A DNA stretch of 64,000 bases, from assembly GCA_029706075.1 (NCBI GenBank), contig JAINUG010000055.1:2852001-2916000 (forward strand), read 5' to 3'. The number at the start of each line of letters is the position of its first letter. Positions within the stretch are counted from its first letter, which is position 1. A program made the position numbers and the translations under genes. Source of the DNA: Aldrovandia affinis (taxonomy: Eukaryota; Chordata; Actinopteri; Notacanthiformes; Halosauridae). Below the pieces are notes generated by a model that ran no database searches, was not told the origin of the DNA, and worked only from the letters and a program-made list of their open reading frames with translations. Positions 20,513-31,881 of this stretch are shown in pieces.

Positions 20513-22019
20513 ACGCTGATTAACATATTAATGAAATCAGCCGTGCAGAGCCACGTAATTATAAGGTGCAAGTGTGCTAAATTACAAAATTACTACGTCG
20601 GCGTTCCATCAGAACAGGCTTCCCATTAAAACCGTGCCTCCTGCTGAGGTAGAACATTAAATCCGTTTGAACACGCCTCCCCTTGAAATTAGTTCAGGAT
20701 GTAATTTCTCTGAAGTCAAGTGAACAGTTGATGGCCCGAACTATAGGTCTAAATTTAGTAAAATATTTCATTTCCATTTCTGTTAACGTTGCCGTATTGC
20801 TGTGTATTATCTTAGCTAGCTACAAAACCTGTTTTCTTTTGTGTATTCGCGTTACAATTGTGTTAAACTACCATTGTCTGTTATGAATGAGGATGTCGTT
20901 AACGTTAGCTAGCTAGCAGCGAACTAACTTTGCTGTACTACCTACATTAGCTACTGTAATTTATGTTTGCTAGCTAGCTAGATAAGTTATGTATGTATAT
21001 ACGTGATAAATATTGCTACTGTCATTACTAGCTAACGTACTGTTAACACTGTAATTGATTTAAAAAAGAGTAAAAAACGTAACCTATTTCTTGTCTTCAG
21101 TCTAACATTATCTGTAACGATTTACGATGTTTGGTTTTGTATAATATTTCGTGTCATTTAGGTGTGAATATGTGTTTGTTTCTTTGTAGAGCAAGCTATT
21201 GTGCAACTCCGCTCTTGTATGAATTCAGTTTTTCAAATGTATTTTATTATGGGACATTTTTATTAAAAAAATAATTATTACATTATTGAATAAATGATGT
21301 AAAAAATATGCACTTTATTTTTCTTAAGGCACATTCTCAGCTGTCGCAGTTAACACCGAATGAAAATCTCCCCGGATTTGCAAGAAATCTGGTCACCTTA
21401 CGTTAGGGGTCCAACTACATTAATTTAATATTACATTATTTCGGTTGTCACTTTTATCACAGTGCCTTTTCTTTTTTGTGTTAAAGGGTTGTTCACTCAA
21501 CATCTTTCAGCTGTGACAATGTATGGAAATGTCTGTGAAAAAATTATATCACTCAAGGAATAATTGCATCATCCAGGAATAATTATGTTGATCAACTATC
21601 AACTCATCTCTAATAATAGATTATTAGCCTACGTTTTACACAATACATGTAAAGATAATAGGCCTGGAAATGTCTTGATAGGCCACTCTTATTGATATAA
21701 CCTTGTACTTCTGAGTATTGTACACAATTGTTGGCAAACAAACTGTAGATGACTTCCGAGCTCTAATGCTCTTAGTTAGGCCTAGTTAATATGTGGCTAG
21801 GCTAAATACAAAAATGTTGATTGTCTAGTTGCACACAGGTTCATTGTTCATCAAATTAAATGAAAAGGAGGAACCAAGACAATATCCGTGCTCAATTGGT
21901 TTATTCTTAAATTGAACATCTCAATACTTTTTTTTCAGGTTGCACAGTCGCACAGTGTCCTTTTATAGTGGAATGTGTTTTGAGGCATAATTGCAATACT
22001 CTACCTTCAAGCATTATAA
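20513..22019. other. 5' flank of copy A, no gene
   Basis: 20513-21400 is homologous to the 5' flanks of copies B (40518-41780) and C (61289-62150), including the phrases TGTGTATTCGCGTTACAATT and AGAGCAAGCTATTGTGCAA. 21400-22019 is A/T-rich with no coding pattern that I recognise. Confidence 0.6.
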
Positions 22020-22455
22020 TACACATACGGTGAGTATAAAAGTAGCCACCCCCTTTTTTCAGATTTTATTTTCTTAAGTGGATTTAATTGGTATTATTTG
22101 CCACTGATAAATACGAAATACTCTAATGTCAAAAAACAAAAACACTAAAGCTTTTGCTTAATTAATTAAAGATGAAAAACAGACAATAATTGATAACATA
22201 GGTATTCACCCCCTTGACTTAATACTTGGTAGAAGTACCTTTAGCTGCAGTTACATCTGTGATTCTAGTTGGGTAAGTCTCTACCACTTTTGCACATCTA
22301 AACATTGCAATTTTTGTCCATTCTTCTCTTCAAAATTAGTTGAGCTCCATCAGGTTGGATGGGGATCTGTGGTGAACAGCAATTTTCAAATCTTTCCACA
22401 GATTCTCAATAGGATTTAGGCCTGGGCTTTGACTGAGCCAGTCCAGGACATCATT
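22020..22455 (+). mobile_element. Tc1/mariner-like element, 5' terminal fragment
   Basis: Begins TACGGTGAGTATAAAAGTAG with the poly-C phrase usual in fish Tc1 termini. It continues with TTGACTTAATACTTGGTAGA, CATCAGGTTGGATGGGGATC and TTTAGGCCTGGGCTTTGACT, the conserved 5' region of fish Tc1 elements. The transposase and the other end are missing. Confidence 0.75.
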
Positions 22456-23990
22456 TTTAGTTTAGTTTTTAAATCACTCCATTGGCACAATGACAATTTC
22501 AGTAAAGAACTACAAGAGAAAAAAACAAGACAATAGGGTCATAACTATAGGGCCAACTCGTTCCCCCAAATACAAACATAAATGAACACAATCAACAAAA
22601 GAAGATTAAAAAACACAAAACAAAAACAAATTAAATTAGTAGGAAAGATATCAATCCAGAAATTACAACAACAATAATAATAAATAAACAAGAAATATAA
22701 AATAAGATAAAAATGACAAGTGTGAAAGCAAAATAAAAAAATACAAAACACAGCAAGAAAACAAGCACAGATACATCAAGGAACAACAAAACAAAACAAA
22801 AAAAAACACAAACAAAGCAATGAGCAAACATGCCCTATCCTATTTTCTCATTGCTACTTTATTCATTCCCAGCCCTCATATTGACTTCATATTTGCCATT
22901 TTCTGCTATCCCTCTCATCTTCTCTGGCAATAATTCCTTCTCCTCCTTCATGTAATATTGTTTCACGTATTTCTTTAAAAAAATTAAATTTAGCTCATTA
23001 ACGTTCTGTGGTTTAAAAATGAAAGCCTTAGCCAGAAGTATTAGTATATTGTGCAACATATTACAGTCAATAGAAAAATCACCCAGCACTACAGCTTCAG
23101 GTAAAGTCCTAAAATTCTTTGTTATTGGGCCTATCCATTTTTGTACTGATGTCCAGAACTGTGCTACTACAGGACAATACCAGAAAATATGTAATAACTC
23201 TTCTTCTCCACAAAAGCAGCAACTTCTGGAGCCCTCAATACCCCAAATATTAAGCATTTTCCTTGAATATTTTTTAAATTAAATTATAATTATAATTTGA
23301 ATAACCTATCCTTAAGATTTATCGCATTTATCGTAAATCCTTAAAGTGCATTTATCGTAGTTTGGTCTCAAACCGGATTGCTGAAAAATAATTCAGGTCT
23401 TCAACAAGAGCTACCAGTAGGTCTACTGTTTGTTTAGGTTGTGTAAAAAAGTTGTATCGTCAGCATACAATGACATTTTTGTTTCAAGTCTATTGATGTT
23501 TAATCCTAAAATGTTATTGCTATTTCTAATTTGATTAGTTAACATTTCTATGGCAATAATACAAATACGCGGTGGCAGAGGACACCCCGCAACAGCTCAA
23601 AGCTCTCGGATAGATATCCATTGTTGGTTACTTTGCTTCAGGGGTTTTTAAATAGGACATCAAACCATTGAATAAAGAAAAACCCCAAATTACATTTTTT
23701 AAGACATATGTAGACATAATCCCACCTTATTTTATCAAAGGCCTTCTCAAATTCAGCCACAAATAGTAAACACTCCTTTAATTCCTTATAGTCGTAAATA
23801 ATAGTTTCTAAAACATGTTGAATATTATCCCCAATGTATCTACTGACAATAAAAACAGATTCTTCTGTTTGTATGGTGCAACCAATCACCTCCTTCATTC
23901 TTAGAGCCAGACATTTGGATAGGATGCATGTAGCATGCAGCATAATAAAGTTAAAGGTCTCCAATTTTACTATAAAGGACCCTTGTCTTG
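22456..23990 (-). pseudogene. L1/Tx1-like LINE ORF2, RT and C-terminal region
   Basis: Minus-strand motifs: FNFIMLHATCILSKCLALRM and SRYIGDNIQHVLETIIYDY, FVAEFEKAFDKIRWDYV (RT motif A), CPLPPRICIIAIEMLTNQI, then the catalytic MSLYADDTTF near 23470-23500. The C-terminal zinc-knuckle-like end is CCFCGEEELLHIFWYCPVV at 23150-23230. About 22456-22858 is an A-rich 3' UTR. Stops and gaps are frequent. The upstream part of the same RT lies at 24723-25060. Confidence 0.75.
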
Positions 23991-24029
23991 TCCATTAGCG
24001 TCCTGTTTCAATAATTATCAAAGCGATCA

Positions 24030-24722
24030 ATCTGTGCGGGAGACAATCCTTGCTGGCAGGCCTTCCGGCCTGTGCCATCAAGCCTCTGCAACTAGTCCAG
24101 AATGCTGCCACTCGCCTGGTGTTCAACCAGCCGAAGTTCACCCACGTCACCCCTCTACTCTCCTCCCTGCACTGGCTCCCCATCACTGGTGCTTGCTTTT
24201 CAAGCGGCCAGAGGTACTGCTCCCCTATACCTCCAGTCACTCATCACTCCCTACACCCCGCCCAGACTCCTCCGCTCCGCCTCCTCTGGCAAACTGACTG
24301 CCCCATCCCTCTGGGTGCCTGGCAGCCGCTCCTTGCGGTCTCGCCTCTTCTCTGTCCTGGTCCCTCACTGGTGGAACGACCTCCCACAAACGGTCAGGAC
24401 TGCGGAATCACTTCCAATCTTCCGCAAGAGACTCAAAACCCACCTCTTCAGACTCCACTACCACTGAACACTGTCCATCCAGTCAATCTGTCGTCACCAC
24501 TGTTTACTTGTTCTACACTATAAAAAAGAAAAGAAAAAAAAAGAAACACAAACCTTTTCTTTCCCAGTGTTACAGGTATGGTACGCAGACGCCTGCAATG
24601 ATGTCTATTGCTGTATTACTGCACCGATCTTGTGCGCTAACTATGATTGTTCTTACCTTGTATTAATGCACATCTTGTAAGTCGCTCTGGATAAGACCGT
24701 CTGCTAAATGCTTAAAATGTCA
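24030..24722 (+). mobile_element. LINE2-like element, 5'-truncated, inserted in the L1-like RT
   Basis: Encodes the RT C-terminal region: LLAGLPACAIKPLQLVQNAA, THVTPLLSSLHWLPI, then (after a roughly 30-bp deletion) LVPHWWNDLPQTV and FRKRLKTHLFRLHYH. A 3' UTR follows, ending TAAGTCGCTCTGGATAAGAC and TGCTAAATGCTTAAAATGTC. It separates two parts of the minus-strand L1 RT, so it inserted later. Confidence 0.8.
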
Positions 24723-25060
24723 AATGTACAATTCGCCTTGCGCATAAAAATGATTAAAACAAGCAAGAAGTGGGCCTTTAATATGCAAAGAAAGCCTTAT
24801 ACAATTCAGTGGGAATCCCATCTAGTCCAGGGGATTTTCCAGTCTGAAATGAATTTATGGTTTAATATAGTTCTTCTTCCTATATTAGCCCCTCACAACT
24901 AGCTTTTAGTATTTAATTTAATTTAAAAGTATTATCTGGAAGGAAGTTACAACAATCTAATTCTGTCAAGGGTGATGGTTGCTGATTAAAAGAAAAAGTA
25001 GGCTATATCTGTAATAACTTACTTGTTCTGCTAAAATCTGTTGGGGGGGGGAAGTTATAT
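24723..25060 (-). pseudogene. L1-like RT, N-terminal fragment
   Basis: The minus strand encodes TGKSPGLDGIPTEFYKAFF-type sequence (L1 motif NGKSPGPDGLPVEFYK) preceded by CNFLPDNTFKLN and a Glu-rich stretch. It is the direct upstream part of the RT at 22456-23990. Confidence 0.65.
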
Positions 25061-25176
25061 AAAATGTATTTAACGATAGCAATTTAACTATATTTTTCCG
25101 ATGATTATTGATGATTATACACACACTACACACACACTAAGTGCATGCAGCCACAGAACATCTGAAAGAAATATAC

Positions 25177-25928
25177 TAGTGATGTGCAGTTCGGGAATGA
25201 TTCGTTCGAATTTACTTCTTGATTCGTTCTGTTTACTGACTCGGGAGCAATGACTCATTATATTCCGTTATGTAGACCTCGTAGCCTGTGGTCTACGAAT
25301 ATGTAGCTACCTAGCATGCAACACACAAACTAAATGGAGGGCAGCTAGCATTCCTGTGGCTAAACTAGTTGCTCACCGTTACAATAATGTATCGCATTGT
25401 GCAAAAGAATTTAAATGACGCGATGTTGCAGGACATAACATTGTAAAACCAAAAGTAAACCCATTAGCTTCTGGCTACCTAAACTCGTGTTTTATGAGTG
25501 AACGAATGGGCATTACCCTAGGCTAGTGAACAAAATGAACAACAATGACAACTCTTTTGGGTACATTATCTAGTTGTGTTTGCTATCAGAACAGCATTGC
25601 AATGGTTGCAATAGCACTCATGGGCCAGGTTAATCTATCACGCCAAAGAACGGCTATCTCCACACTGAACGAACGAGACTTGTCTGAACGAATCGTTCGC
25701 GAACTGTTAACCCGGCTTTGAACGAGAATCACAACATTTCCGAGTCATCGTTCGCGAACGGTTAACCCGGCTCTGAACAAGAGTCACAACATTTTCGAGT
25801 CTTCGTTTGCCGGTAGGGGGGTTCCTATGCGCTCTGGGGAAGTGGGGGTTACTGAATCAAATCGTTCTTTTCACTGAACGAATTGTTTGCGAACGAGTTA
25901 GGAAAAATAATTGAACTTCCCATTACTA
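25177..25928. mobile_element. non-autonomous hAT-like element
   Basis: 752 bp starting TAGTGATGTGCAGTTCG and ending GAACTTCCCATTACTA, imperfect terminal inverted repeats. An 8-bp target duplication AAATATAC lies at 25169-25176 and 25929-25936. 8-bp duplications are the hAT signature. Internally it is rich in the palindromic word CGTTCGCGAACG. No transposase. Confidence 0.85.
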
Positions 25929-25936
25929 AAATATAC

Positions 25937-26504
25937 CCACATGATCTTGGGAATGACTTTACAGAGGAGTTTTGCCAGTTCAGCTCACCCAATGGTAAAG
26001 GGTGAACAATCAGTGTATAAGAACATAGATATAAATACGTAGATACCACATTGGCTGCTGTTGTATGTTGCAGCGATTCGTCTGCACGGCCGCCATGTTG
26101 GCGCGGGAAAGATCCGTGTTTAAAGAAACGCATTTGTGTATTGAGAAATGCAGACTTCCACTGATCTACTGTAACACGCGTAATTTTCAACCCAAATTTG
26201 TGAATGAGGCATGTACGTGTTTACATCTGTGTATAAGAAGGTTTATCGTTGGGTTTGTTTACAAAGTATCAAAATGTGTGCGCGTTTGTCGGGGAGATGG
26301 AGGCGAAGTGAGTGGGGGGGGGGATGGTTTGCCTAGTGTAGTCTATCCATTTAATCCGGCCCTGGTCACCAGTGTGTTACTTCACCAGTCCCAACTTGGT
26401 TCCACAAAGGGAGAAGATTCCCAACACTATTATTTTTTTTTTTTAAAGGCTGTACATTTTCACATTTCTACATCCAAATAGCTTTTGATCTTTGAATAAT
26501 GGCA
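25937..26504. other. no gene recognised
   Basis: A/T-rich single-copy-looking sequence with a G-run at 26311-26320 and a T-run near 26430. No conserved protein pattern. Confidence 0.5.
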
Positions 26505-27572
26505 TTAACCCATTAATGCCCAAATTTTCCCCAGAGATTTTTAATATATGATGATTTGAACAACCTTCCATATAAACATGTTGTGCAGTTTTTTTCACAA
26601 TTATTATTATTTTTTCCCAAGCAATGATGATTCGAATGTACGGCCACTTTAGTGGCCGGTGGGCACATACCTTGTAAGAACCCCTATGCAATGTTATAGT
26701 GCATTTTGTTTAAAGATGAGAGTGAAAATGAGAGTCTTGGGCACATTGTGTCATCTATTATCAATGAAAACTTTATCAAATACATGATATGAAGTCATTT
26801 GCAAAAACATTGCAAATAACATGGATAAACTGAATACCAGTCATAAAACGTCTAATTTTATGGAACACAACCCATATCAGGGGTAATCCTGTTCAAAATT
26901 AAAGAACAATATTCTTAAACATTAGAAAACCATTTAAAAAATATAAAACACCTATGAATTCATCTTCTTTCAGGTAAAAATAATTCAAATATATTAAATA
27001 ATTTTGTCCTGAAAACAGACCATTTTAATTAAACGGATCATGTTTTTCATGTACTGTGTACTGTGATAAAAGAAACTCAGAAATTCATAAACTGTTACAA
27101 CAAGTCAACAACTGGGTCATTAGATCATCCATTTGAACTTGTATTGTGCAGTCTTTAGACTTTCCCAGTTTCAGATTGGAGTGTGGAAATCCTTGAAACA
27201 TTCAACGTGTAATGGACCATCACATTGCTCGCATGCAATAGAAGTGCGCCCACCACACTTTCGGCACCTCTGGTACTTTCTCCCTGTTTTTGTTGGCCAG
27301 TGCTTGATGCTGTCGAATCTCCCAGCATCGATTATCTGCAGTGCAAAACTTGACCTCCTTCCATGCCCACGTGGCTTTTCCCCATGGCGTTGCAGAAGAC
27401 TCTGGGCAACTCGTCTCTGAAAGCACAGCAGGTCTTCTTCTCCCTTCAAGACTGACCAATAATAGTACCACTGTTCAGTGCCCAGCTGTAAATTGGCCAC
27501 CACCTTTTTGGATCGGATACTGATCCTGTAACGTGCCACACATTGGTCATGTAAATCAACACCTCCCATACC
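26505..27572 (-). mobile_element. piggyBac-family transposon remnant (3' part)
   Basis: The left boundary is TTAA (26505-26508) followed by CCCATTAATGCCCAAATTTT, the piggyBac target and terminal-repeat pattern. The transposase C-terminus is encoded at 27171-27569. The 5' end of the element is missing: coding homology stops at about 27572. Confidence 0.75.
27171..27569 (-). pseudogene. piggyBac transposase C-terminal fragment
   Basis: A 132-residue frame beginning MGGVDLHDQCVARYRISIRS, the conserved segment of the DDE domain containing its last Asp. It ends with the cysteine-rich domain C-x2-C (CRKC), CEQC and HVECFKDFH, which binds DNA ends in this family. Between them it is internally shortened and shows RRVAQSLLQR. 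The catalytic N-terminal two thirds are absent. Confidence 0.85.
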
Positions 27573-27656
27573 CCTTCCCCTCTCTCCCTTCTCTCAGAAA
27601 TGAATCAATCCTACTTGCTTGTTTAAAATATGACAGCGCTCAGATGACGGCAATGA

Positions 27657-27722
27657 TCAATTTAAATTTACATTTTAAGCATTTAGCAGACGCTCTTATC
27701 CAGAGCGACTTACAAGATGTGA
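27657..27722 (-). repeat. LINE2-like 3' tail, about 65 bp
   Basis: TTAAGCATTTAGCAGACGCT and CCAGAGCGACTTACAAGATG are the reverse complement of the last part of the 24030-24722 element. An extremely short truncated insertion. Confidence 0.7.
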
Positions 27723-27802
27723 TCAGTGGCCTGACCCCTGGTGACCCTGCCCTCTCCATTGACATGGATGCATTGGTGGGATGCTTCAGAAGGACCCAGG
27801 TT

Positions 27803-28188
27803 GGGGCCTGGCGCAGCGGTCTAGTGCACCACACTTTGGAGTGGTGTGCGCTGCCCGTCAGAGACGCGGATCGAAACCCGCGTTTCTACCAGACCGGCCC
27901 TGGTCGTCAGCCCGATTGGAGGCGGCATTTGGCTGTCCACCTCCGGGGGGAAGGGGGAGGGAGAGCCGGCACGAGTCCATCGAGGAGAAGGTTAATGGAG
28001 TCCGTGGAAGATCTCCGTCTCGAAAGAAGGCGGGGAAATAGGTCCAGGAATGCGTATCTCGTTCCCGGAGGATGGGCGGCGGACTCGTGGGGGTGGGGAA
28101 TTGAAAATAAAATAGAGGGTACAATTGGCTACTAAATTGGGAGAAAAACGGGGGGAAAATCAGAAATAAATAAAAAAAATTTAAAAAA
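27803..28188 (+). repeat. tRNA-derived SINE with 15-bp target duplication
   Basis: 386 bp flanked by AGAAGGACCCAGGTT at 27788-27802 and 28189-28203. The head has a B-box-like GCGGATCGAAACCCG. The body includes CATTTGGCTGTCCACCTCCG and GAGTCCATCGAGGAGAAGG. The tail is CTACTAAATTGGGAGAAAAA followed by A-rich sequence. Removing it and one duplication rejoins the LINE reading frame across RRTQVN. Confidence 0.9.
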
Positions 28189-29426
28189 AGAAGGACCCAG
28201 GTTAACATAGCTCCTGAGCCGGACAACATCTGTGGGCATGCGCTGAAATACTGTGCTGAACAGCTAGGTGGAGTGTTTCAAGTTCTGTTCCAGACACTCC
28301 CTAGCTAATGGCATAGTACCTCAGGTGTGGAAACACTCAACAGTAATTCCCATCCCAAAGAAGGGAAGCCTCAGGGTCCTGAATGACCTCAGGCCAGTAG
28401 CCCTCACTTCCCTTGTGATGAAGGCCTTTGAAAGGATTGTGAAGAATCACATCACCAAGGCCACCACCGCACAGCTGGACCCCCTTCAGTTTGCATACCG
28501 TGCTGGTAGAGGGGTGGATGATTATAAGTATAAGTAGAAATCATTTATACTCAACAACATACATAAACATCTCGAGGGTCCTAAAACAACTGCTAAACTC
28601 CTGTTTGTTGGCTTCTCCTCTGCCTTTAACACATTACAGCCCCACATCCTGGCAGCTAAACTCCTGAACCATTTTCATTTGGATCACCAGACAATCATTT
28701 GGATCATGGACTTCCTCACACACAGAACGCAAAGAGTAATAACGCATACTGGTTAATAATGCATACTCTGGTCTGCTGCACACCTCCATTGGCTCTTCCC
28801 AGGGATGTGTCCTTTGACCTCTGCTCTTCATCCTCTACACTGATGACCGCAGGACCTCACACCCCAATCGTCACCTGGTCAAGTTTGCGGATGACACTGC
28901 TCCTCTCCCTGCTCTCAGGCCCTGCCCAAGACAATGGGCCTGCCCTCGACAAGTACATGGAGTGGTGTGACACCTCCTGTCTGGAGTTGAATGTGACTAA
29001 GACCAAGGAGATGGTGGTCTTCTCCTCCAGACAGCAGGAGTCAAGGTTAACATCAGCACCTACATTCATCCACGGGGAGCCAGTGGAGGTTGTGAAGCAA
29101 TATAAATACCTGGGTACCATCTTTGATGACAAACTGAGGTTTGACACCAACACAGAGGACATTCTGAAGAAATGTCAACAATGCCAGTAATTCCTGAGGA
29201 AGCTCAACTCCTTTGGGGTCAACTGCACCATCCTCACCACATTCTATAACTCATTCATATAAAGTATTATAACCTTCTCCTTCACCTGTTGGTTCCACTC
29301 CCTCACCATTCAGAACAAGAAGCACCTCCAGAGTGTGCAGAGCACATGCTCCACAATTACTGGGCACCCCTTAAGATCCCTGTCCACACTCCATGAACAG
29401 CAAACCCTCAGGAAATATATACGCCA

Positions 29427-29540
29427 TTTAGCAGACGCTTTTATCCAAAGCGACTTATAGTAGTAAATGCATACAGTTTCATTATGTTTGAACCCACAAC
29501 CATTTGATTGGCTCTACCAACTGAGCCACAGAGAACCACT
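29427..29540 (-). repeat. tRNA-derived SINE, short family
   Basis: The minus strand has an A-box-like GTGGCTCAGTTGGTAGAGCC, a B-box-like GGTTGTGGGTTCAAAC, and a LINE2-type tail (AAGTCGCTTTGGATAAAAGC, TCTGCTAAATGG). It interrupts the LINE at 27723-29990. Confidence 0.7.
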
Positions 29541-29984
29541 TGATCCTCCAAAACCCCACACACATTCTTTTCCCAGCCTTTGAGTGGCTTCCCTCAGGCC
29601 GGCGTCTACGCTGCCCAGGGTGTAGGACTAACAGGAGGGCAACCTTTGTGCTTGAGGCTGTCTGCCTACTCAACTCCAGCCACACCTCAGCCCTCCCCCA
29701 CTTATGACCAGTCTTTATACTTTCCCCACCTTACCCTCCCCTACCCACTCACATCATTTTACTACTATTATTATATTTATTTATTTATTTATTACTATTC
29801 AATTTGAGAGATATGATATTGAGCGTTTTTGCACAGATGTCTGTACCGTTTGCCTTGTCCACTATTGGCTCATTGGTTTGTTGTTGTTGTTTGATGGTTT
29901 TATGTTTACTATGCTGCCTTCATAATTGCCCTTCGGGGATAAATAAAGTTTTTTTTAATTGAATTGAATTGAATTATTCCTGCG

Positions 29985-30078
29985 CCTTGTATATCTCTTT
30001 AATTCTGGATTCCTAAATCTCCAAATACCAACCAGATCTAGTGAGGCCATGCATTCAGATGAAGCTTTAAATGCTTTG
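29985..30078 (-). pseudogene. L1-like endonuclease fragment
   Basis: The minus strand encodes CMASLDLVGIWRFRNPELKR then YTRRR, the segment of an L1/Tx1 endonuclease around LxDxWRxxNPxxxxYTW. It may belong to the same L1-like element as 22456-25060 and 33910-34573. Confidence 0.6.
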
Positions 30079-30143
30079 TGTTACAATTGATACACAGGCT
30101 GGACCCAAATGCAGACACTGACACAGGATAAGGTGAAAATAGG

Positions 30144-30681
30144 TGTGACATCATGAGAGGTTTGACCAGGGCAGGTCGGTGTGGGGCAGTGCAACAACAC
30201 ACAAAAAACAGGCTAAACACAGACGGTTCAAACTTAAAGTCCAGGTTTATTTCTCCGCAGGGCATAAATGGGTACTTTTCCTCCAAACAATCCAAAATCC
30301 AACTTAAATGTTCCAAGAGAAAAAAGGGTTCATCCAGAAATCAAAACATTCAAAAACTGTCTTAACGCAAAAGTCTTCTTCCATTAAACAGTTTCCAAAT
30401 CAAAAGGTTACTTTCCTGGGTGTGTTGGTTCCTTCCAGCTCCTTCCAGCCATGTGCTCACTCTCTCTCTGACTCTCTCTCTCTCTCTCTCCTACTTCGTT
30501 CCTACTCCCAACAGCGCCCTTGCGTGAGAGCGCTCTTTTTAAAGTCTGGGTAATTTAGTTTACGCCCGTCAGCTGTGGAATCCGTCCCGGGGTTCCCCTC
30601 AGTGCGTGGGGTGGAGCCAGCGTGCGAAAGGTATCTCCCCTCTACGATGACGCCATAGCACGCGCCTACTCGGGCGCTACA
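30144..30681 (-). repeat. 3' LTR of Gmr1-like element
   Basis: Plus-strand ends TGTGACATCATGAGAGG and GGGCGCTACA. A direct repeat of 31902-32452. Confidence 0.9.
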
Positions 30682-30689
30682 CACCTCCC

Positions 30690-31060
30690 CTCAGCTCCGA
30701 CCCGGGGCGGGGAGCGGCATGGCACCACAGGGCTTCTCTCCGCGAGAGGGCGTCCGCGTTGCCATGGTGGGCGCGGACCTGTGGAGCACATCAAAGTTAA
30801 AAGGCTGTAAGGACAGAAACCAGCGGGTCACCCTTGCGTTACTCTCCTTATTCCTTGACATCACACCAATGGTGCATGATCTGTGACCAATGTGAATTTT
30901 CGTCCCAGCAGATAATATCTGAGTGTCTCCAGTGCCCATTTTATCGCCAGGCACTCTTTTTCCACCGTAGAGTACCTCGTCTCTCTCGGTAGCAACTTAC
31001 GGCTGATGTAAATCACTGGGTGTTCTTCAGTCACTGCGGCTGTCACCACCTCCACGGCCC
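30690..31060 (-). pseudogene. RNase H end of Gmr1-like element
   Basis: The minus strand encodes EEHPVIYISRKLLPRETRYS, AIKWALETLRYYLLGRKFT, TDHAPLV, then after a frameshift SRNKESNARVTRWFLSLQPF and HGNADALSR-like remains. It shows the uninterrupted sequence across the point where the 1948-6050 element breaks. Confidence 0.8.
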
Positions 31061-31150
31061 CTTCCTGTGAGGCTGCGACCACCTCTACGGCCCCTTCCTG
31101 TGAGGCTGCGACGGCCTCCACGGCCCCTTCCTGTGAGGCTGCGACGGCCT
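31040..31150 (-). repeat. 30-bp tandem repeat at gag/RNase H deletion junction
   Basis: Three to four copies of a 30-bp unit (CCCCTTCCTGTGAGGCTGCG core) encoding AVAASQEGAVE in the RNase H frame. It lies exactly between the gag remnant and RNase H. Confidence 0.85.
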
Positions 31151-31743
31151 CCCCATGGACTCAGCAGCAACTTCATCACTGTGTGCTTTACTATCCATCG
31201 CTTTGGGAGCAGCAATGGGGTCACCTCGGTCTGCTTCTCTACCGGGCTGGCAGTCTTCTTCTTATTCTTCTTCTTTTTCTTTTTCTTGGGGTCGGTAGCC
31301 TGGCATGGCTGCGGCTGGGGCTGGGGAGCGTTGACTAGTGGGAGGGTGTAGTCCGTCCTCTTCTGGCTCAACGGCCCATGGAGAAGGACCACTGGAGCAA
31401 CCATCTCCATGAGGCGAGTAAGGTAGGTCCATTTCAACTGCAGCAGTTCCTCCCTCTGGGTAGCCTCGTCTTCATCCATGAAGTCCAGGATTGACTCAAT
31501 GTCCCGCTGATCCAGGTACAGCTCCCCGTCCATCTGCAGCCAATGGTACACCTCTGGGGACCTCAGCCATCTCAGGTCCGCTTCCACATCCCGGCAGGGT
31601 TTGGGTGCTCCCTGGAGCCCTGGGTTGGGGCATTCCCCACCTTTTGGCTGGAAGTTTGCGGCAAGGCACAATAGCTCTGCTAGGAATTCTGCGGGGCAGG
31701 CTTCGAAGTCCTCCCATGTTATGCTCATTGGGGTGAAGGGCAT
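31125..31743 (-). pseudogene. gag-like protein of the deleted Gmr1-like element
   Basis: The open frame starts MPFTPMSITWEDFEACPAEF, is acidic and Trp/Leu-rich in the middle (RSPEVYHWLQMDGELYLDQR), and ends in a Lys-rich stretch of about ten lysines. It sits just inside the 5' LTR and PBS, where gag belongs, but is unlike the gag at 1948-2613. I do not recognise the fold. It could be an acquired or accessory ORF. Confidence 0.5.
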
Positions 31744-31881
31744 CTCATCGAGACTAGTGCTTCCTGCTTCTTAGCCATTATTTTTAAACAAAAAAACCTA
31801 ACCTGACTACTTGTGTCCTGTCCTCTTCTGTGTTGCGTACTGCAAAAAAGTTGAGTCCAATCATCCGCACTTAGGCCCCAG

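Larger units (their letters stand above)
27723..29990 (+). mobile_element. CR1/L2-superfamily LINE, RT portion, with SINE insertions
   Basis: RT pieces in order: APEPDNICGHALKYCAEQL, NDLRPVALTSLVMKAFERIV, LDPLQFAYRAGRGVDD, [15 protein letters not shown] motif A near 28600, LVKFADDTAPL near 28880, CLELNVTKTKEMVVFSSRQ and QYKYLGTIFDDKL. The tail EWLPSGRRLRCPGCRTNR is at about 29580-29630. It ends with GGATAAATAAAG and a repeated GAATT motif. Frameshifts and a stop near 29190 make it inactive. A SINE (27803-28188) and another SINE (29427-29540) interrupt it. Confidence 0.8.

Noticed and set aside
22545..22831. Phe/Cys/Val-rich minus-strand frames as a possible membrane protein
   Set aside because: They arise from A-rich 3' UTR sequence of the L1-like element; there is no conserved pattern and two frames are equally open.
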